NCBI RefSeq assembly: GCF_000756665.1
Contig: NZ_ARXV01000014.1
Span: 43,938 to 107,937, forward strand
Direction of reading: 5' to 3'
Length of the DNA stretch: 64,000 nt
From: Alcanivorax nanhaiticus
GTDB lineage: Bacteria; Pseudomonadota; Gammaproteobacteria; Pseudomonadales; Alcanivoracaceae
The notes beneath the pieces were generated by a model. The model did not search any database. It worked only from the letters and a program-made list of their open reading frames with translations, and had not been told where the DNA came from. Positions 61,203 to 64,000 of the stretch are shown piece after piece; the stretch's first letter is position 1; the number at the start of each line of letters is the position of its first letter. The position numbers and the translations under genes were made by a program.

Positions 61203-61457
61203 TTACCACCACGCCTGAATCGCAGCCCAGATCCAACAACCCATGGCGATGGGAGCGGAGAAGATCACCAGCCAGTAACACATGAACAGGTTGTAGAGCA
61301 GACCGCTGATATCGACGCCAAACACATAGCACGGATCCGCCGCGCCAGCGTCCAGCCGGGTGCCCTTGAGCGCGGCAATGCCACTGCCAAGCATGCTGAG
61401 TCCAAACGGCACTGTAATCAGTAATACGCCGGTCAGCGCCCATTGCATTGGTGTCAT
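61203..61457 (-). CDS. Small two-helix membrane protein
   Basis: 84 residues from ATG at 61457 (GGGAAA upstream): two membrane helices (TGVLLITVPFGLSMLGSGIA and SGLLYNLFMCYWLVIFSAPIAMGCWIW). Not recognised. Convergent with the second GMC gene and divergent from the SDR gene. Confidence 0.55.
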   Translation of the reverse strand: MTPMQWALTGVLLITVPFGLSMLGSGIAALKGTRLDAGAADPCYVFGVDISGLLYNLFMCYWLVIFSAPIAMGCWIWAAIQAWW

Positions 61458-61593
61458 GGCATTTCCCTTTCCCCGTGAAGTCACGGGGGATGGTAGCAAA
61501 GGGCAGGCCGGCACGTTGCGACCTGCGGCAAATCGTCCGCAGTTGCCAACGACGTTTTTGCAGGTGGATCTTATCCAAATGAAACGAGGGAAG

Positions 61594-62397
61594 ATGAAGG
61601 GTATGAGCAATTTTTCCGGCAAGACCGCATTGATCACCGGAGCATCCTCCGGCATGGGCATGGACTATGCCCGCCAGCTGTGCGCCGCCGGTGCCAACCT
61701 GATCCTGACTGCCCGCCGCGTGGATCGCCTTGAAGCGCTCAAGCAGGAACTGGCCGCCGAGTGTGCCGCAAAAGGTGTCTGTGTGGATATCCATGTCTTC
61801 GCCTGCGATCTGGTAAACGAAGCCTCACGGGAATCCCTGATCGCGCGCATTGCCGATGCCGGCCTCAAGGTGGACATCCTGATCAACAATGCCGGGCTCG
61901 GCCTGCAGGCACCGTACCTGACGCAACAGTGGGATGACCTGCACGGCATGATGCAACTGGACATGAATGCCCTGTCACACCTGACCCATCACTATGCCGC
62001 CGACATGAAAGATCGTGGTGAAGGCTACATCCTGCTGGTGGCCTCGGTAGCCGGGCACATGGCCATCCCCGGCTATGCCGCCTACAGCGCGTGCAAATAC
62101 TATGTGCGCGCCCTCGGCTATGCCCTGAATGGCGAGCTCGCGCCGGATGGTATTCGTGTCACCGTGGTCTCCCCCGGTGCCACCGAAACCGCCTTCTTCG
62201 AGGTGGCCGGCCACCAGCGTAACTGGATCGCCTGTTTCATGACTGGCAAGAGCGAGCACGTGGTCTGCGCTGCACTGAAAGGGCTCAGACGAGGCACCCG
62301 GGAAGTGGTCCCCGGCACCCTCAACTGGCTCGCCACCTTCTACAGCCGCCTCCTCCCCTACGGCATGATGCGCCGCATCATGGAAGTGATTTTTTAG
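61594..62397 (+). CDS. Short-chain dehydrogenase/reductase
   Basis: 267 residues. Cofactor loop TGASSGMGMDYAR, NNAG motif (ILINNAGLGL), catalytic YSACK, and a hydrophobic C-terminus (LNWLATFYSRLLPYGMMRRIMEVIF) that may attach to the membrane. NADP preference is suggested by the Arg in TARRVDRLEAL. It may act with the alcohol-oxidation cluster, e.g. on acyl or keto lipids. Alternative starts are 61579 and 61603. Confidence 0.85.
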   Translation: MKGMSNFSGKTALITGASSGMGMDYARQLCAAGANLILTARRVDRLEALKQELAAECAAKGVCVDIHVFACDLVNEASRESLIARIADAGLKVDILINNAGLGLQAPYLTQQWDDLHGMMQLDMNALSHLTHHYAADMKDRGEGYILLVASVAGHMAIPGYAAYSACKYYVRALGYALNGELAPDGIRVTVVSPGATETAFFEVAGHQRNWIACFMTGKSEHVVCAALKGLRRGTREVVPGTLNWLATFYSRLLPYGMMRRIMEVIF

Positions 62398-62524
62398 CGA
62401 CGCGTCACGCAACATGCACAGAGCAAAGGGCCGATCTCCACCATTCGCTCCCAACTTCCTACAAAGCCCCGCAGGAGCCCAGCTTGCCGGGGCGATCCGA
62501 GCCTTGGCGAGGTATGGATTCCAG

Positions 62525-62626
62525 AAGCGAGTGACGAGTAACGAGTTTCGAAAATCCAAAAACGGCTGCCAGACACGAGATTAGGGGTGTTTGCTTTTCG
62601 AAACTCGCTTTTCGAAACTTGAATCT
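62525..62626. repeat. Heptamer-armed palindromic element E15 (GAGTTNC class)
   Basis: Left arm GAAGCGAGTGACGAGTAACG then AGTTTCGAAAA; right arm TTTTCGAAACTCGCTTTTCGAAACTTG inverted. The interior ATCCAAAAACGG...GTGTTTGC resembles E1. Lies between the SDR gene and the membrane protein gene; the flanking 130 bp show no other feature. Confidence 0.78.
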
Positions 62627-62654
62627 ATTATTTTCGCCCCGGCAAGCTGGCCGC

Positions 62655-63137
62655 CTACGGGGCTCCGTTACCGAGCAAGGGAGCAGAACAGCCTTGCTCC
62701 GGTCCCAATCGATCCAGAAATTCCCCCGCCCAGAACACACCCTGAATCGTCAGGCCGGTGACCATCAGAATGACTAACAGAAACAACAACGGTCGCAGGC
62801 GAGCGCGGCGACCGTACACATAACGGGTTGGCTTGAAGACTTTCTCATCCGGCAACGGATGCTGGGCCAGCAGCCATACCCGCAGGCTGTGCCGACCTTC
62901 AATCGCCAGCACCACTAAAACAAAACTGCCGGGCAAGCCCACAAAGATCCCATAAATCAGCATTTCCATGGCACTGAACGGTCCTGCTCGGCGGCACGGC
63001 GCAGTCTCCACGAAGGTTTCGAACCAGGGAAAGAAAACAAACTGGGTGAGCAGTAACAACGGCAGCGCCCAGGCGCCGTGAAAAGCCAGAAGCTTTAACC
63101 GCTCACCGCGAGAATATTGTGGTGCCCACTGTTCCAT
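62655..63137 (-). CDS. Uncharacterised membrane protein
   Basis: 160 residues with about three membrane helices (LLAFHGAWALPLLLLTQFVFFPWF, MLIYGIFVGLPGSFVLVVLAI, LRPLLFLLVILMVTGLTIQGVFW). Arg/Pro-rich loops. Not recognised. Confidence 0.6.
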   Translation of the reverse strand: MEQWAPQYSRGERLKLLAFHGAWALPLLLLTQFVFFPWFETFVETAPCRRAGPFSAMEMLIYGIFVGLPGSFVLVVLAIEGRHSLRVWLLAQHPLPDEKVFKPTRYVYGRRARLRPLLFLLVILMVTGLTIQGVFWAGEFLDRLGPEQGCSAPLLGNGAP

Positions 63138-63245
63138 CCGGCGTCCCCAGAAAAAGATCAGGGAAGTGTGCCAGATTTTTCACGACTTGTTTGATAAGAC
63201 CGTACCGGTAGAGAGCATCAGCAATGTGTTCAGACTGGCTCCAGC

Positions 63246-63267
63246 GGGAGCGTGCGGGCACGCTCCC
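63246..63267. repeat. REP-like palindrome
   Basis: Perfect 10-bp inverted repeat GGGAGCGTGC-GG-GCACGCTCCC followed by ACA, in the gap between 63137 and 63300. Composition resembles Pseudomonas-type REP sequences (CTCCCACA end). It may also act as a terminator for the gene at 63300. Confidence 0.5.
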
Positions 63268-63299
63268 ACAATAACAACCAGGAGAGTCAGCGCCAGGCG

Positions 63300-63875
63300 T
63301 TATTTATCCCGACGCAACACAAAGAAAAATGGCGTCTTCATGCCCTTGAGATCCATGACACCCAACACGGTGTCATCATCCACTTTACGGAAGACATCAT
63401 TGATCGGCAGGTTGTCATACACCATGGTGGCACTCGGCTTGCCACGGTAGGTGGTCATGCGCAAGCGGGCAGCGGATTTCTGTCCGGTCAGCAGCGGGAT
63501 CAGTACCTGAAAGACGCTGCCGGCGGCTTCCGACTTGAGCATCGGCAGCTTGTCCAGAAGACCAAGCCCCGGCATGGCCAACAGCGGTTTTACGCTGGCC
63601 AGATCACCGTTGCGTTTACGGAACACCAGCGGGTGCACATGCTCGGTAGTCTCAAAACGCTTGCCGTGCCAGTGGCATCGTTCCAGCATGCCGTCCATGG
63701 GGTGGCCGGTCTCAAACCCTTCCCCTTTCCAGGCACCCAGCATGAAGTCGGTGTCCACCGGCTCCAGCGCATCAAAAATGGCCAGCGCATCATCACCGGA
63801 TACTTTCCCCTGCGCTTGCGCGGCAGCAAAACTGATTTCCTGAAGACCCTGTTTATCGTTGCTTGAGGCACCCAT
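63300..63875 (-). CDS. GXWXG/DUF4334 domain protein
   Basis: 191 residues. N-terminal GXWXG domain: FDALEPVDTDFMLGAWKGEGFETGHPMDGML; C-terminal DUF4334: ARLRMTTYRGKPSATMVYDNLPINDVFRKVDDDTVLGVMDLKGM. A small conserved family of unknown function. The 125 bp upstream to the window end hold its promoter zone. Confidence 0.85.
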   Translation of the reverse strand: MGASSNDKQGLQEISFAAAQAQGKVSGDDALAIFDALEPVDTDFMLGAWKGEGFETGHPMDGMLERCHWHGKRFETTEHVHPLVFRKRNGDLASVKPLLAMPGLGLLDKLPMLKSEAAGSVFQVLIPLLTGQKSAARLRMTTYRGKPSATMVYDNLPINDVFRKVDDDTVLGVMDLKGMKTPFFFVLRRDK

Positions 63876-64000
63876 GTTGCGCTCCCTGAAAATCGGATTG
63901 ATCGAGAGGCACTACGCTAAGCGCCCACGCGGATATCCCCCAGTCTGTTTGCGCCATTGTCCCGCAATCGGGTTTACCTAGGGCCTGTTAACACTACCAA

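Overview
The window is a G+C-rich, gene-dense gammaproteobacterial chromosome segment. The order gshB-tonB-algH-ruvX-pyrR-pyrB-pyrC', with pilGHIJK-chpABC divergent from gshB, is the Pseudomonas-type arrangement. The aliphatic alcohol/aldehyde oxidation genes at the right end (TetR, aldehyde dehydrogenase, two GMC oxidoreductases with Tat-exported small subunits) point to a marine hydrocarbon degrader such as Alcanivorax. The genus is an inference from gene content. No rRNA, tRNA, CRISPR array or intact insertion sequence was seen.

Layout. 0-9 kb: phoR, a LOG-family protein, a run of flavin, thiol and stress enzymes (NAD(P)H:FMN reductase, pirin, glutathionyl-hydroquinone reductase, azoreductase with a divergent LysR regulator), a DUF4136 lipoprotein and a thioredoxin-fold pair. 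9-19 kb: the pyrimidine genes pyrR-pyrB-pyrC' (with an apparently inactive dihydroorotase), cytochrome b561 plus YceI, a lipoprotein, then ruvX, algH, tonB and gshB. 19-32 kb: the complete Pil-Chp chemosensory operon for type IV pili, including a ChpA of about 2,380 residues. 32-39 kb: a metallo-beta-lactamase-fold hydrolase, an LpxL-type acyltransferase, cytochrome b561, an FKBP, the NfeD/SPFH pair, glyoxalase I, a lysine-tailed DNA-binding-like protein and a DUF1275 membrane protein. 39.6-45.3 kb: a minus-strand operon encoding an outer-membrane barrel, a secreted Ig/FN3-like protein, an ECF sigma factor, a zinc-binding anti-sigma factor and a subtilisin-like protease. It is divergent from a small secreted protein and a beta-propeller lipoprotein. 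48-54 kb: small membrane and housekeeping genes (rsmE, MAPEG, TfoX-N, PfpI, YheT hydrolase). 54-62.4 kb: the alcohol/aldehyde oxidation cluster. The right end holds two uncharacterised proteins.

Three things stand out. First, a family of intergenic palindromic elements whose arms are tandem 7-bp repeats. At least fourteen paired copies and one single arm were found, with different heptamer sequences but the same architecture; copies occupy almost every junction of the gshB-to-pyrC' run. Second, the sigma/anti-sigma/subtilase operon: the periplasmic part of the anti-sigma factor resembles a subtilase propeptide and sits directly upstream of a subtilase, which suggests a protease-gated surface-signalling system. 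Third, a MITE-like element with 29-bp terminal inverted repeats fills the whole gap between pyrR and pyrB.

Starts were chosen from ribosome-binding sites, overlaps and family length. Several genes start well inside the longest open frame because the heptamer elements extend open frames artificially.
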